DNA from: an uncultured Bdellovibrio sp.
GTDB lineage: Bacteria > Bdellovibrionota > Bdellovibrionia > Bdellovibrionales > Bdellovibrionaceae
Assembly: GCF_946478835.1 (NCBI RefSeq)
Contig: NZ_CAMLDV010000001.1
Span: 5,837 to 69,836, forward strand
Reading direction: 5' to 3'
DNA length: 64,000 nucleotides
Both the position numbers and the translations under genes were made by a program. The notes below the pieces were generated by a model that saw nothing but the letters and a program-made list of their open reading frames with translations, searched no databases and was not told the origin of the DNA. Positions 1 to 7,636 of this stretch are shown here, piece by piece (the stretch's first letter is position 1; every line of letters starts with the position of its first letter).

Positions 1-1
1 C

Positions 2-511
2 AATCCGCTGGGAGGAGTTCCCACGCTCGTTCATAACGGCAAAGTGATTCCAGAATCTTTTGCGATCATGGAATACCTCGACGAAGTTTTTCCCGAACCA
101 GCCCTTTTCCCTAAAGATGCTTATCTTAAAGCGCGCATTCGCCAAGTGTGTGAGGTGATTAATTCCTTTATGCACCCAATGGGGAATTTAAAAACGCTTA
201 AGTACATGGAGCAACACCATGGTTACACTCAAGAACAAAAAGAAGAGTGGTTTAAGCACTGGGCGACTCAAGGACTCGAAACTTTAGAATCAACACTTAA
301 AGAATTTGCGGGCACTTACAGTTTCGGCAACCAAGTCACAATGGCGGATCTTTTTTTGATCCCGCAACTTGTGACATGCCAACGATTTAAAGTGGATTTG
401 TCTCCGTATCCAACACTCGTAAAGATCAGCGAAAACTGCAACAAACTGGAAGCTTTCCAAAAAGCTCATCCATTCAAACAAATCGACACGCCGGAAGAAT
501 TTAAGAAATAA
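2..511 (+). CDS. Glutathione S-transferase family protein, 5' end outside window
   Basis: The frame is open to the left edge, so the true start is missing. The first visible residues (NPLGGVPTLVHNGKVIPES) match the end of the thioredoxin-like N-terminal domain of zeta-like or bacterial GSTs, with the cis-proline of VPTL and the glutathione-contacting ES. The all-helical C-terminal domain follows, containing a WxxxGLETLE-type segment. GSTs of this kind conjugate or isomerise small electrophiles with glutathione in the cytoplasm; the substrate here is unknown. The GTG at 44 is an internal codon, not the start. Maleylacetoacetate isomerase is possible but not shown, because no tyrosine degradation genes are nearby. 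Confidence 0.85.
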   Translation, partial: NPLGGVPTLVHNGKVIPESFAIMEYLDEVFPEPALFPKDAYLKARIRQVCEVINSFMHPMGNLKTLKYMEQHHGYTQEQKEEWFKHWATQGLETLESTLKEFAGTYSFGNQVTMADLFLIPQLVTCQRFKVDLSPYPTLVKISENCNKLEAFQKAHPFKQIDTPEEFKK

Positions 512-537
512 ATCGATCAGAAGATTAGGCCTTAAAA

Positions 538-613
538 ATGCAACAGCGGATCTTTGCTCTCGCCAGATCCGCTGTGAGTGATCCCTTTGTCCGAAACACA
601 AAGGAGGCCCGAT
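538..613 (+). promoter_or_regulatory. Structured RNA leader of small-protein locus, copy 1
   Basis: Two hairpins precede the 36-residue ORF. P1 is a perfect 10-bp stem (544-553 CAGCGGATCT with 565-574 AGATCCGCTG). P2 is a 7-bp stem (584-590 CCTTTGT with 598-604 ACAAAGG) that covers the 5' part of the Shine-Dalgarno AGGAGG at 602-607. Copy 2 (24690-24765, minus strand) has both hairpins with compensating base changes, so the structure appears conserved rather than chance. A 27-codon frame (ATG 538 to TAA 619-621) runs through the leader and overlaps the downstream start; it has no clear ribosome site of its own. A switch, thermosensor or antisense target are all possible (inference). Confidence 0.6.
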
Positions 614-724
614 ATGCGTAACCACCAGTTACGTACTATTCGGCGTATTTTACGCATCACTAAAGCTTCTCTGATAATTATACTTCACATCTTGACGATT
701 ATCGCAAAGCTAAAAGCTCTTTAA
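614..724 (+). CDS. Small basic membrane-type peptide, 36 aa, copy 1
   Basis: ATG at 614 follows AGGAGG with 6-base spacing and the frame encodes 36 residues. The N-terminal half is rich in Arg/Lys (IRRILRITK), the middle is hydrophobic (SLIIILHILTII) and the end is AKLKAL. A paralogue of identical length lies at 24579-24689 on the other strand, sharing IRR.L.ITK, LI.IL.ILT and the K.KAL end. I do not recognise the family. Size, charge and one membrane-spanning stretch resemble type I toxin peptides or small membrane regulators, but no antisense RNA is shown. It sits alone between the GST gene and the convergent oxidase operon. Confidence 0.65.
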   Translation: MRNHQLRTIRRILRITKASLIIILHILTIIAKLKAL

Positions 725-746
725 AACTTTGCCGCAACCTAAATCC

Positions 747-757
747 CAACAAGTAAC
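747..757 (+). repeat. Conserved 3' element of small-protein locus, copy 1
   Basis: CAACAAGTAAC occurs 22 bases after the stop codon of copy 1 and, exactly, 10 bases after the stop of copy 2 (24558-24568, minus strand). Both are followed a little downstream by GGGACTA. The stretch 740-826 holds no gene. The shared 3' sequence suggests that the transcribed unit extends past the ORF. Confidence 0.45.
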
Positions 758-826
758 ATAGGACTAAGGTCGGGACTAAAAATCCCGGGCAAAGCGAATC
801 AAGGATCTCAGCCCTGGCAAGAGCAC

Positions 827-1705
827 CTAATTAGAATGGATGAAAAGGAAATTCCATTTATCGATCACGGGAATCGTGATGAAAACAAGCATTGAAATAT
901 TGAGCCACATGAAAAAAGGCAACCAGCGTTCTGTGCCGTTGGATTTGTAGTAACGATAAAATTCCTGCATGACTTTAAAACAGAATGGGAATGTTAGAAG
1001 GATGAACATCCAACTTGCATGCACAAACATCGGAGCCGCCAACGCAACTCCCACATACACGAATGTATAAAGACCGACATGGAAAAGAGTTCTTTGCATT
1101 CCCAAAGCTACTGGCAAAGTTGGGATTCCGCCTTTGGCGTAGTCATCTTTGAACTTAATCGCCAAAATCCAGAAGTGCGGCATCTGCCACAAGAACATGA
1201 TCAAGAATAAGTACAAAGATTCAGGATTAAAGATATCAGGATTCGCAACCGCGTATCCGATCGTCACAGGCAAGGCACCCGGAATTGCACCTGGAACTGC
1301 TGCGAATACCCAACGTCTTTTCCAAAACATGGTGTAAGCAATGTTATAAAGAAAAACGCAGAACAGCCCCACCCAACCTGCAACAGGTTGAAGGGTGAAA
1401 AGGAAATTCAAACCGACAACGATAAAGCTCACGGCCAAAATGCCCGCGGCAGCTGGTTTGATTTTTCCAGCGGCAATCGGACGTTTTGCTGTGCGAGGCA
1501 TTTGTTGATCGAGTTTCCACTCTTGAACCTGATTCAAAGCCAAGGACCCCGAGCTTAAGAAATAAATCCCCGCCAAGGTCTCAAGAAAGATTTTCCAGTC
1601 AAAAGTTTGTTCGATTTGAAAACCAGTGGCATAGCCGGCCAATCCCGCAAGGACCGAGAACACGACTATGCCAAACTTAGTAAGATCCGCGTAAATTCTT
1701 AACAC
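827..1705 (-). CDS. ctaB: Protoheme IX farnesyltransferase (heme O synthase)
   Basis: A 292-residue UbiA-family membrane prenyltransferase that adds a farnesyl group to heme b to make heme O, the precursor of heme A for the aa3 oxidase. The first Asp-rich region is visible as NQVQEWKLDQQMPRTAKRPI (about residues 58-77), the usual CtaB signature. The second loop reads KFKDDYAKGGIPTLPV. About eight or nine membrane segments are apparent. It is the last gene of the oxidase operon, 4 bases after the subunit IV gene, which fits its role in heme supply. Confidence 0.93.
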   Translation of the reverse strand: MLRIYADLTKFGIVVFSVLAGLAGYATGFQIEQTFDWKIFLETLAGIYFLSSGSLALNQVQEWKLDQQMPRTAKRPIAAGKIKPAAAGILAVSFIVVGLNFLFTLQPVAGWVGLFCVFLYNIAYTMFWKRRWVFAAVPGAIPGALPVTIGYAVANPDIFNPESLYLFLIMFLWQMPHFWILAIKFKDDYAKGGIPTLPVALGMQRTLFHVGLYTFVYVGVALAAPMFVHASWMFILLTFPFCFKVMQEFYRYYKSNGTERWLPFFMWLNISMLVFITIPVIDKWNFLFIHSN

Positions 1706-1709
1706 GGTC

Positions 1710-2048
1710 TTATAGAGGACTTACCTCAACAACGCGTGTAACGATGTCCACAACGCTAAAGAGGAGAAGAACGATTAGGAAGAAGAAACCTGTCGCGAAG
1801 ATCGCGCGATTCATATTTGTGTCGTCTTTCAAGTGCATGAAATACAACAATACGAATGTCGCCTTAATAGCCGCGATCAAGAACGCGATGGGAGCTGCAA
1901 AAGCACCCAATTGCGCGTTGAAGTGATGCGCGATCACCGTCAAGAAAGTCAAACCGAACAAAGCACCTGCGACTTTAAGGTAAGTCGACATCGGTGTGAT
2001 GTGCGGATGAAGAACGTTAGCTTCGTTATTTGAGTTATGATTCGCCAT
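1710..2048 (-). CDS. ctaF: Cytochrome c oxidase subunit IV (CtaF-type)
   Basis: A 112-residue protein with three hydrophobic segments, including the family-like stretch FVLLYFMHLKDD near residues 66-77. Proteins of the bacterial caa3/aa3 subunit IV family are small accessory membrane subunits that help assemble or stabilise the CuB site. It lies 3 bases downstream of subunit III and immediately before ctaB. The His-rich N-terminus (residues 1-20) is soluble. Confidence 0.88.
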   Translation of the reverse strand: MANHNSNNEANVLHPHITPMSTYLKVAGALFGLTFLTVIAHHFNAQLGAFAAPIAFLIAAIKATFVLLYFMHLKDDTNMNRAIFATGFFFLIVLLLFSVVDIVTRVVEVSPL

Positions 2049-2051
2049 TGA

Positions 2052-2714
2052 TTACCCCACCAAATAGAGAAGAGGGAACAGGAAGATCCAGATCAAGTCG
2101 ACGATGTGCCAGAAAATACCGACACCTTCTACAGGCAACCAGTATTGAGAGTGGAAATCGCCACGAATTGTTCTGATCAAAAGCCAAGTGATCAAACCCA
2201 TACCGATCAACACGTGGATACCGTGAAGACCCGTCATCGCATAGTAGAAACCAAAGTACATACCAAGGTTTGCATGCTCTGGGTGAACTTTCGCTACATC
2301 CAAGAAGTGACCTGGGTAAAGACCCAAGTGGAACTTATGCGTGTATTCGAAGTACTTAATGCACATGAAGATCGCGCCACAGAATACTGTCGTCGCCAAA
2401 GCGATCGCTGCATTCTTAGTTTGATTCTTCTGGATGAAGGAAATCGAAATCGCCATTGTGAAAGAAGAGAAGATCAGAACAAGAGTGTTCACGAATCCCA
2501 ACTTCCAATCCAAAGATTTAGCGCCCTCAGCAAACATCTCAGGATAGATGTTGTGGAAGATCGCATAACCCACCAAGACCGCTCCGAACATGAGGATCTC
2601 AGTGACCATGAACAACCAAATACCTTGTTTACCAGCATCGTACTCTTGGTTCGCATCTTTAAAGTGGTGCGAAACGTGAGCTGAATGGGTGTGCTTAATG
2701 TTATCTGTACTCAT
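2052..2714 (-). CDS. ctaE: Cytochrome c oxidase subunit III
   Basis: A 220-residue membrane protein of the COX3 family. The typical motifs are present: WLFMVTEILMFGAVL near the N-terminus, YAMTGLHGIHVLIGM, and the terminal GVGIFWHIVDLIWIFLFPLLYL. Five membrane segments fit the shorter bacterial form, which lacks the first two helices of the mitochondrial protein. Subunit III stabilises the catalytic core and its proton uptake. Its start overlaps the end of ctaD by 14 bases, implying coupled translation. Confidence 0.94.
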   Translation of the reverse strand: MSTDNIKHTHSAHVSHHFKDANQEYDAGKQGIWLFMVTEILMFGAVLVGYAIFHNIYPEMFAEGAKSLDWKLGFVNTLVLIFSSFTMAISISFIQKNQTKNAAIALATTVFCGAIFMCIKYFEYTHKFHLGLYPGHFLDVAKVHPEHANLGMYFGFYYAMTGLHGIHVLIGMGLITWLLIRTIRGDFHSQYWLPVEGVGIFWHIVDLIWIFLFPLLYLVG

Positions 2715-4311
2715 ATGGCCCCGCTGTTACAATCGGTTCAACCGCAAAGTTATCGTGAGGAGGAGGAGAAGCTGTTTGCCACTCCAACGTTTTAGATCTC
2801 CAAGGATTCATTGGAGCCTTCTCACCTTTTCTGATCCCTTGTACGATCGTCCAAAGACCGAACAAGAAACCAGTTAGGATCAACCAAGAACCTACAGTCG
2901 AAATCTTATTCAAAGTTTCGTACGCAGGGATGTAGTCGAAGTAACGACGTGGCATACCCATCGCACCCAAAATGAATTGAGGGAAGAACGTCACGTTGAA
3001 ACCGATAAAGATAAACACGAAAGACAAACGAGCTGTCGTTTCGTTGAACATCTTTCCGAACATTTTCGGGAACCAGTAGTAGAAACCACCCATCAACGCC
3101 ATCAAAGTACCACCCACCATTACGTAGTGGAAGTGAGCTACGACGAAGTATGTATCGTGGAAGTGAACGTCGATTGGAAGAGTCGCAAGCATGATACCTG
3201 TCACACCACCGATCGCGAATAAGAACAAGAAGCCCAAGGCAAACAACATTGGAGAATCAAAAGACACAGAGCCTTTGTACAAAGTTGCTACCCAGTTGAA
3301 CATCTTGATCGCCGTTGGAACACCCACCAGCATCGTGATGAAAGAGAACAAGATACCCGCCGTTGCTGACTGACCAGATACGAACATGTGGTGACCCCAA
3401 ACGAAGAAGGAAACCGCAGCAATACCTAGTGAAGAGTATGCAATCGCCGTGTAACCGAAGATCACTTTGCGAGAGAACGTTGTGATCAATTCAGACACAA
3501 CACCCATCGCAGGGATGATCATGATGTAAACCGCAGGATGCGAATAGAACCAGAAGAAGTGTTGGAACAACACCGGGTCACCGCCCAATGCCGGATCGAA
3601 GATACCGACACCGAACAATTTTTCAGCGGCCAACAACAACAACGTGATCGCAAGAACTGGCGTTGCCAACAATTGCAAGATCGCTGTTGAGTAAAGCGCC
3701 CACACGAACAAAGGCATTCTGTGCATTGTCATGCCCGGAGCTCTTAGTTTGTGAACTGTGACGATGAAGTTCAAACCCGTCAATACAGAAGACATACCCA
3801 TGATGAAGGCACCAAGTACCATCATCACCGTCGCAGTTCCTGTTCTGATTGAGTAAGGCGTGTAGAACGTCCAACCTGTATCGATTTTCTTAAAGAAGAA
3901 AGTCAAAATCGCAAGAGCCGCACCAGCCATGAAGCAGTACCAGCTTGCCAAGTTGATTTTCGGGAAGGCCACGTCTTTTGCTCCGATGTGCAGAGGCAAG
4001 AAGAAGTTACCCAAGATCGCCGGGATACCAGGAACGATAACCATGAAGACCATGATCGCGCCGTGATATGTAAGGACTTGGTTGTAAACGTCGCCGTTTT
4101 TCAAAACTTGACCCACATTTGCTGCTGTATTTGGAGCGAAAAGTTCCAAACGAAGAAGCAAGGCCATGATTCCACCTACAAGGAAGAAGAACATAACCGT
4201 GATAATGTACATAAGGCCGATACGTTTATGGTCAACAGTTGTTAACCAAGACCAGAGGCCTTTTTCGTGATTAATATAGTTGTCACCGTGATGAGCTGAA
4301 TTTGTAGCCAT
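2701..4311 (-). CDS. ctaD: Cytochrome c oxidase subunit I
   Basis: A 536-residue haem-copper oxidase catalytic subunit with 12 expected membrane helices, reducing O2 to water at the heme a3-CuB centre while pumping protons. Visible marks are HFFWFYSHPAVYIMIIP (CuB His with the Tyr of the cross-linked pair), the WGHHMF His pair, the TAIKMFNW segment with the K-channel Lys, and DTYFVVAHFHYVM carrying the heme ligands. Length and motifs are complete, so it should be functional. It follows ctaC by 11 bases. Confidence 0.97.
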   Translation of the reverse strand: MATNSAHHGDNYINHEKGLWSWLTTVDHKRIGLMYIITVMFFFLVGGIMALLLRLELFAPNTAANVGQVLKNGDVYNQVLTYHGAIMVFMVIVPGIPAILGNFFLPLHIGAKDVAFPKINLASWYCFMAGAALAILTFFFKKIDTGWTFYTPYSIRTGTATVMMVLGAFIMGMSSVLTGLNFIVTVHKLRAPGMTMHRMPLFVWALYSTAILQLLATPVLAITLLLLAAEKLFGVGIFDPALGGDPVLFQHFFWFYSHPAVYIMIIPAMGVVSELITTFSRKVIFGYTAIAYSSLGIAAVSFFVWGHHMFVSGQSATAGILFSFITMLVGVPTAIKMFNWVATLYKGSVSFDSPMLFALGFLFLFAIGGVTGIMLATLPIDVHFHDTYFVVAHFHYVMVGGTLMALMGGFYYWFPKMFGKMFNETTARLSFVFIFIGFNVTFFPQFILGAMGMPRRYFDYIPAYETLNKISTVGSWLILTGFLFGLWTIVQGIRKGEKAPMNPWRSKTLEWQTASPPPHDNFAVEPIVTAGPYEYR

Positions 4312-4322
4312 AGGTGCGCTCC

Positions 4323-5279
4323 TTATTTCAATTCCTTGATGTACTCAACAAGCGCGCTGAGTTCATTTTCGTTTAACTGACCCTGGAATGTTGGCATAAC
4401 ACCTTTAGGGAAACCTTTTACGATATGTTTGTTCGGCTCAAGAATCGATTCGCGGATGTAGTTTTCATCCACCATGATTTTTGCACCGTCATCGATCGTC
4501 TCTTCTGTTCCGAATTTCTTGAACAGAGAAGGACCGACTTTAACCGCAGGAGAATCAACAGAGTGGCAAGAAGCACAAGCTTTCACCGCAAAAAGTTTTT
4601 CACCTTTTTTAGAAAGAGGAAGATTTCTTTCTTCTTGGCCTTGCTCTAGGTATTTGTCGAAGTCTTCGCGAGAAACAACTTTCAACTTACCGATCATGCC
4701 CGAGTGAGAGGTTCCGCAGTACTCAGTACAGAAGATGTGGAAGTCACCCAATTTATCCGCGCGGAACCACAAAGCTGTGTAACGGCCCGGAACGGCGTCT
4801 TGTTTAATACGGAAAGATGGAACGAAGAAAGAGTGGATCACGTCGTTCGAAGTCAAAAGAAGTTTTACGTCTTGTCCGATGGGAACAACAACTTCATTCA
4901 CAGTCTTGTAACCGTTTTTGTATTCGATCTCCCACGCCCATTGTTTACCAAGAACGTTAATTTCTAGAGCGTTCTTCGGCATTGTGCGCATGTCGTGATA
5001 GATGTACCAACCCCAAGCAAACACTGCGAGGAAGATCACAAGTGGAATGAAAGACCACAAGAACTCCAAGAAAGTGTTGTGAGAGATATAGGCAGTTTTG
5101 TCATCCGGAGTTTTACGACGATACTTCCAAACGAAGTAGATCATCCCACCAATAACAAGAACGCAGGCAATGAAGCTTGTGATCAACAAGAAACCATAGA
5201 GATTATCTACCTGCTTAGCAATCTCAGTTCCTTGTGTGGGCATGAAGGATTGGGCCTTCGCTAAATTAAACCACATCAT
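4323..5279 (-). CDS. ctaC: Cytochrome c oxidase subunit II with fused cytochrome c domain
   Basis: A 318-residue protein. An N-terminal signal or anchor and two membrane helices precede the periplasmic CuA cupredoxin domain, where the ligands appear as VIHSFFVPSF and FCTEYCGTSHSGM. A C-terminal class I cytochrome c domain follows, with CASCH near residue 236 and the distal Met in GVMPTF. The fusion marks a caa3-type enzyme, in which electrons pass from soluble cytochrome c through the fused haem to CuA. It is encoded between the SCO gene (6 bases upstream) and ctaD. Confidence 0.95.
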   Translation of the reverse strand: MMWFNLAKAQSFMPTQGTEIAKQVDNLYGFLLITSFIACVLVIGGMIYFVWKYRRKTPDDKTAYISHNTFLEFLWSFIPLVIFLAVFAWGWYIYHDMRTMPKNALEINVLGKQWAWEIEYKNGYKTVNEVVVPIGQDVKLLLTSNDVIHSFFVPSFRIKQDAVPGRYTALWFRADKLGDFHIFCTEYCGTSHSGMIGKLKVVSREDFDKYLEQGQEERNLPLSKKGEKLFAVKACASCHSVDSPAVKVGPSLFKKFGTEETIDDGAKIMVDENYIRESILEPNKHIVKGFPKGVMPTFQGQLNENELSALVEYIKELK

Positions 5280-5285
5280 GTACTT

Positions 5286-6164
5286 TTATCTCCCCGCCGA
5301 CTTGGTCTTCACTCTGCGAGAGCGGATGTAAATCGGCAATAACCATAAAACCATCACCAGAACCATCAGCGCTCCACCGATCTTCATCACATTGAAGGCC
5401 GCTAGAGTGTACTTGCTCTGTTGTGGGTCATACTTAAAACAATAAAGCACCAAGTGCTCAACGAAACTTCCGATCTTTCCATCGGCCGCTTCGTTCAACG
5501 CAAGCTTAATGTCCTGAGGATTAAACATAATCCCCGGCAAATAACGTGAGATCGTTCCGTCAGGAGTGATGATCACAGCCGCAGAAGCGTGTGCCCACTC
5601 TTGAGCTTTTTCGTCCCACTTAAATTTAAATCCCAAAGACTTCGTCAGCGTTTGAACTGTCGCCTCATCCGCTGTGATAAAGTGCCAGCCTTGTGCGGCC
5701 TCCGGGCGCTCATACAGCTTCATGTAAGTCTCTTTTTTCTTGGCAGCCAAGTCAGGAGTCTCTTTTGAGTCAAAACTCACAGAAAGAATTTTATACTTCT
5801 TTCCTACCGTCCAATTTTGGTCCATCAATCGCAAAGCGTCTGTCAGACCGTTCAAATGGAAATTGCAAAGACCTGGGCAAGAGAAATAAACCGGAGAAAG
5901 AATCACGGGGTGTTTGCCATCGAAGAAAGAACCCAAAGTCACTTCTTGGCCGTTATCATCTTTCACTTTCAATGAAAGATCGATTTTTCCACCAAGCTTT
6001 TCATCAATGCCGACACCTGCAAGCTCCTTCGGTTGCTCGTTAGCGACCATCGGCGCAGGTTGTCCGTCATAAGCTTGCGCATTCAATGAAAACAAAACGA
6101 GAACGACTGCAGAGAGAGCCGTTCCCATTGTTTTCATTTTCAAAACAAGCTTACTGTTTCGCAT
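5286..6164 (-). CDS. SCO1/SenC-type copper chaperone
   Basis: A 292-residue protein with an N-terminal signal or anchor, a thioredoxin-like domain and a C-terminal membrane helix (ALMVLVMVLWLLPIYI). The copper ligands are visible as CPGLC around residue 96 and the later His in WAHASAAVI. SCO proteins load copper into the CuA centre of subunit II, matching its place just before ctaC. The extra C-terminal anchor is seen in SCO proteins encoded inside oxidase operons. Confidence 0.9.
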   Translation of the reverse strand: MRNSKLVLKMKTMGTALSAVVLVLFSLNAQAYDGQPAPMVANEQPKELAGVGIDEKLGGKIDLSLKVKDDNGQEVTLGSFFDGKHPVILSPVYFSCPGLCNFHLNGLTDALRLMDQNWTVGKKYKILSVSFDSKETPDLAAKKKETYMKLYERPEAAQGWHFITADEATVQTLTKSLGFKFKWDEKAQEWAHASAAVIITPDGTISRYLPGIMFNPQDIKLALNEAADGKIGSFVEHLVLYCFKYDPQQSKYTLAAFNVMKIGGALMVLVMVLWLLPIYIRSRRVKTKSAGR

Positions 6165-6177
6165 TTTAAATCCCTAA

Positions 6178-6714
6178 TTATTGTGCTGTTTTTGCAAACT
6201 CAGCAACTTTAGCAGGATCGTCTTTAGATTTATTGTTAGTGATAGAATCGATGTACCATACAAGGGCCCAACGGTCTGCCGGCTTGAAGTGAGCGTAAGA
6301 AGCCATTGAAGAACCTTTGATACCGTTCTGAAGAACTTTAAAGTGAGCAATCACGCCTTCACCTTGAGTCCACTTACCTTCAACAAGGTTACGAGGTTTT
6401 GGGTTCAAAGCTGCACCGGCAGCACCGTCACCGAGACCTTTTTCACCGTGGCACATAGCGCAGTTTGTTTTGAAAAGCTTTTCACCGTAAGCAACAAGCT
6501 CAGGAGTAGAAACCCAAGGTTCTTTTACTTGAGTGATATCGAAAGCCGGCGCCGCTCCCTCAGCAACTGGTGCATTTGGATCAACTACGTTTTCCGCAAG
6601 ATCCACACCCTTGTTCACAACAACAAGGTAGAAGAAGAAGGCAAGGCAAAACGCCATGGAGAAAGCAAATGCAATCAAACCAGCGCGATTATATTCATCT
6701 CTATTTTCAGACAT
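6178..6714 (-). CDS. Membrane-anchored cytochrome c
   Basis: A 178-residue protein with one N-terminal membrane helix (AFSMAFCLAFFFYLVVV) and a periplasmic class I cytochrome c domain, with CAMCH at about residues 87-91 and a likely axial Met in SSMASYAHFK. As first gene of the oxidase operon it probably delivers electrons to the caa3 enzyme. It could instead be the c subunit of an alternative complex, but no other such genes are present here. Confidence 0.85.
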   Translation of the reverse strand: MSENRDEYNRAGLIAFAFSMAFCLAFFFYLVVVNKGVDLAENVVDPNAPVAEGAAPAFDITQVKEPWVSTPELVAYGEKLFKTNCAMCHGEKGLGDGAAGAALNPKPRNLVEGKWTQGEGVIAHFKVLQNGIKGSSMASYAHFKPADRWALVWYIDSITNNKSKDDPAKVAEFAKTAQ

Positions 6715-6859
6715 AGGTTGGCACTCCCTAGGGGACGCAAAATAGTTTTGTCACAATATTGTAATGTATTGTTCTAACTAACGTAAAACCCGAGTGTCGG
6801 CAACTAATTACGCCGACACCGTCGAGATACTTAATTGCGACGCTAGGCGCCAAGAGGAG

Positions 6860-7636
6860 TTAGAAAAGATAACCGCGAGTGATGTTCACAAACTTTTCAG
6901 GAGATTCCACGTTGGCGCAGTGGCCTTGACCTTCAATAACCTGAAATTTTCCTCGAGAAAAAAGACTCGCCAAAGCCTTCGATTCATCCATCGACAAGAG
7001 TTTGTCGTGTTCGCCGTGAAGAACCAGAACTTCATTGTTCACTTTTTTCATATCTGCGCGAATATCAAGCCCATCAAGGGCTTCAAGGACCCAGTGGCCG
7101 ACCGTTTTCACGGCGTGAAACGCATCTTCTACAACAACTTGTTTAAAGAAATCCGTCTCAGGATTATTATTATGAATCGTAGAGCCGATCACTGCCGCTG
7201 TCAGATTCTTGTCTTGCTTCATCTGTTCAAAAGCCGCAATCATCGAGCGATCAAACGTAACACCTTGCGCTCCGACAGGGTCCAGCAAAACGGCCTTCTT
7301 AAAAAGACCAGGTTCTTTGGCCATCATCAAAGCTGCAATTAGACCCCCGGTGGAATGTCCAACGACATGCATCGGACCACGGCCTGATTTTTTGATCACA
7401 GAAATAAAGTCATCAGCAAAAGTGTGCAAATTCACTTCGCTCGCGTCTTTAGGAGGCGTGCTCTTACCGCAACCGCGAAACTCTGCATAGATCAAAGCAC
7501 CTTTGTAGTCTTTGCCAGCAGCACCCTTTTTCCAAATCTCTTCAGAAGGATACCACCAACGATTCGAAGAAAGATTTCCGTGAATAAAGAAAACATCTTC
7601 AGGAACTAAACCTTCTTTGACTTCAAAGTGAATCAT
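6860..7636 (-). CDS. Alpha/beta hydrolase
   Basis: A 258-residue alpha/beta-hydrolase-fold protein without a signal peptide. The oxyanion-hole region FIHGNLSS, nucleophile elbow GHSTGG, acid VLHGEHDKLL and final GHCANVE give a complete Ser-Asp-His triad. The substrate is unknown; esters or lipids are typical. Its ATG overlaps the stop of the upstream hydrolase gene by 4 bases, so the two are likely translated together. Confidence 0.85.
   Translation of the reverse strand: MIHFEVKEGLVPEDVFFIHGNLSSNRWWYPSEEIWKKGAAGKDYKGALIYAEFRGCGKSTPPKDASEVNLHTFADDFISVIKKSGRGPMHVVGHSTGGLIAALMMAKEPGLFKKAVLLDPVGAQGVTFDRSMIAAFEQMKQDKNLTAAVIGSTIHNNNPETDFFKQVVVEDAFHAVKTVGHWVLEALDGLDIRADMKKVNNEVLVLHGEHDKLLSMDESKALASLFSRGKFQVIEGQGHCANVESPEKFVNITRGYLF

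Noticed and set aside
771..787. Hairpin CGGGA...TCCCG as terminator for ctaB or the small peptide
   Set aside because: The stem is only 5 bp and no T-run follows on either strand.
2106..2684. 192-residue plus-strand frame opposite ctaE
   Set aside because: It is the complement of a clear oxidase subunit, with Arg/His/Asp-rich nonsense composition and no ribosome site.
6794..7342. 182-residue plus-strand frame opposite the hydrolase
   Set aside because: It overlaps a real alpha/beta hydrolase with a full triad and lacks known motifs.
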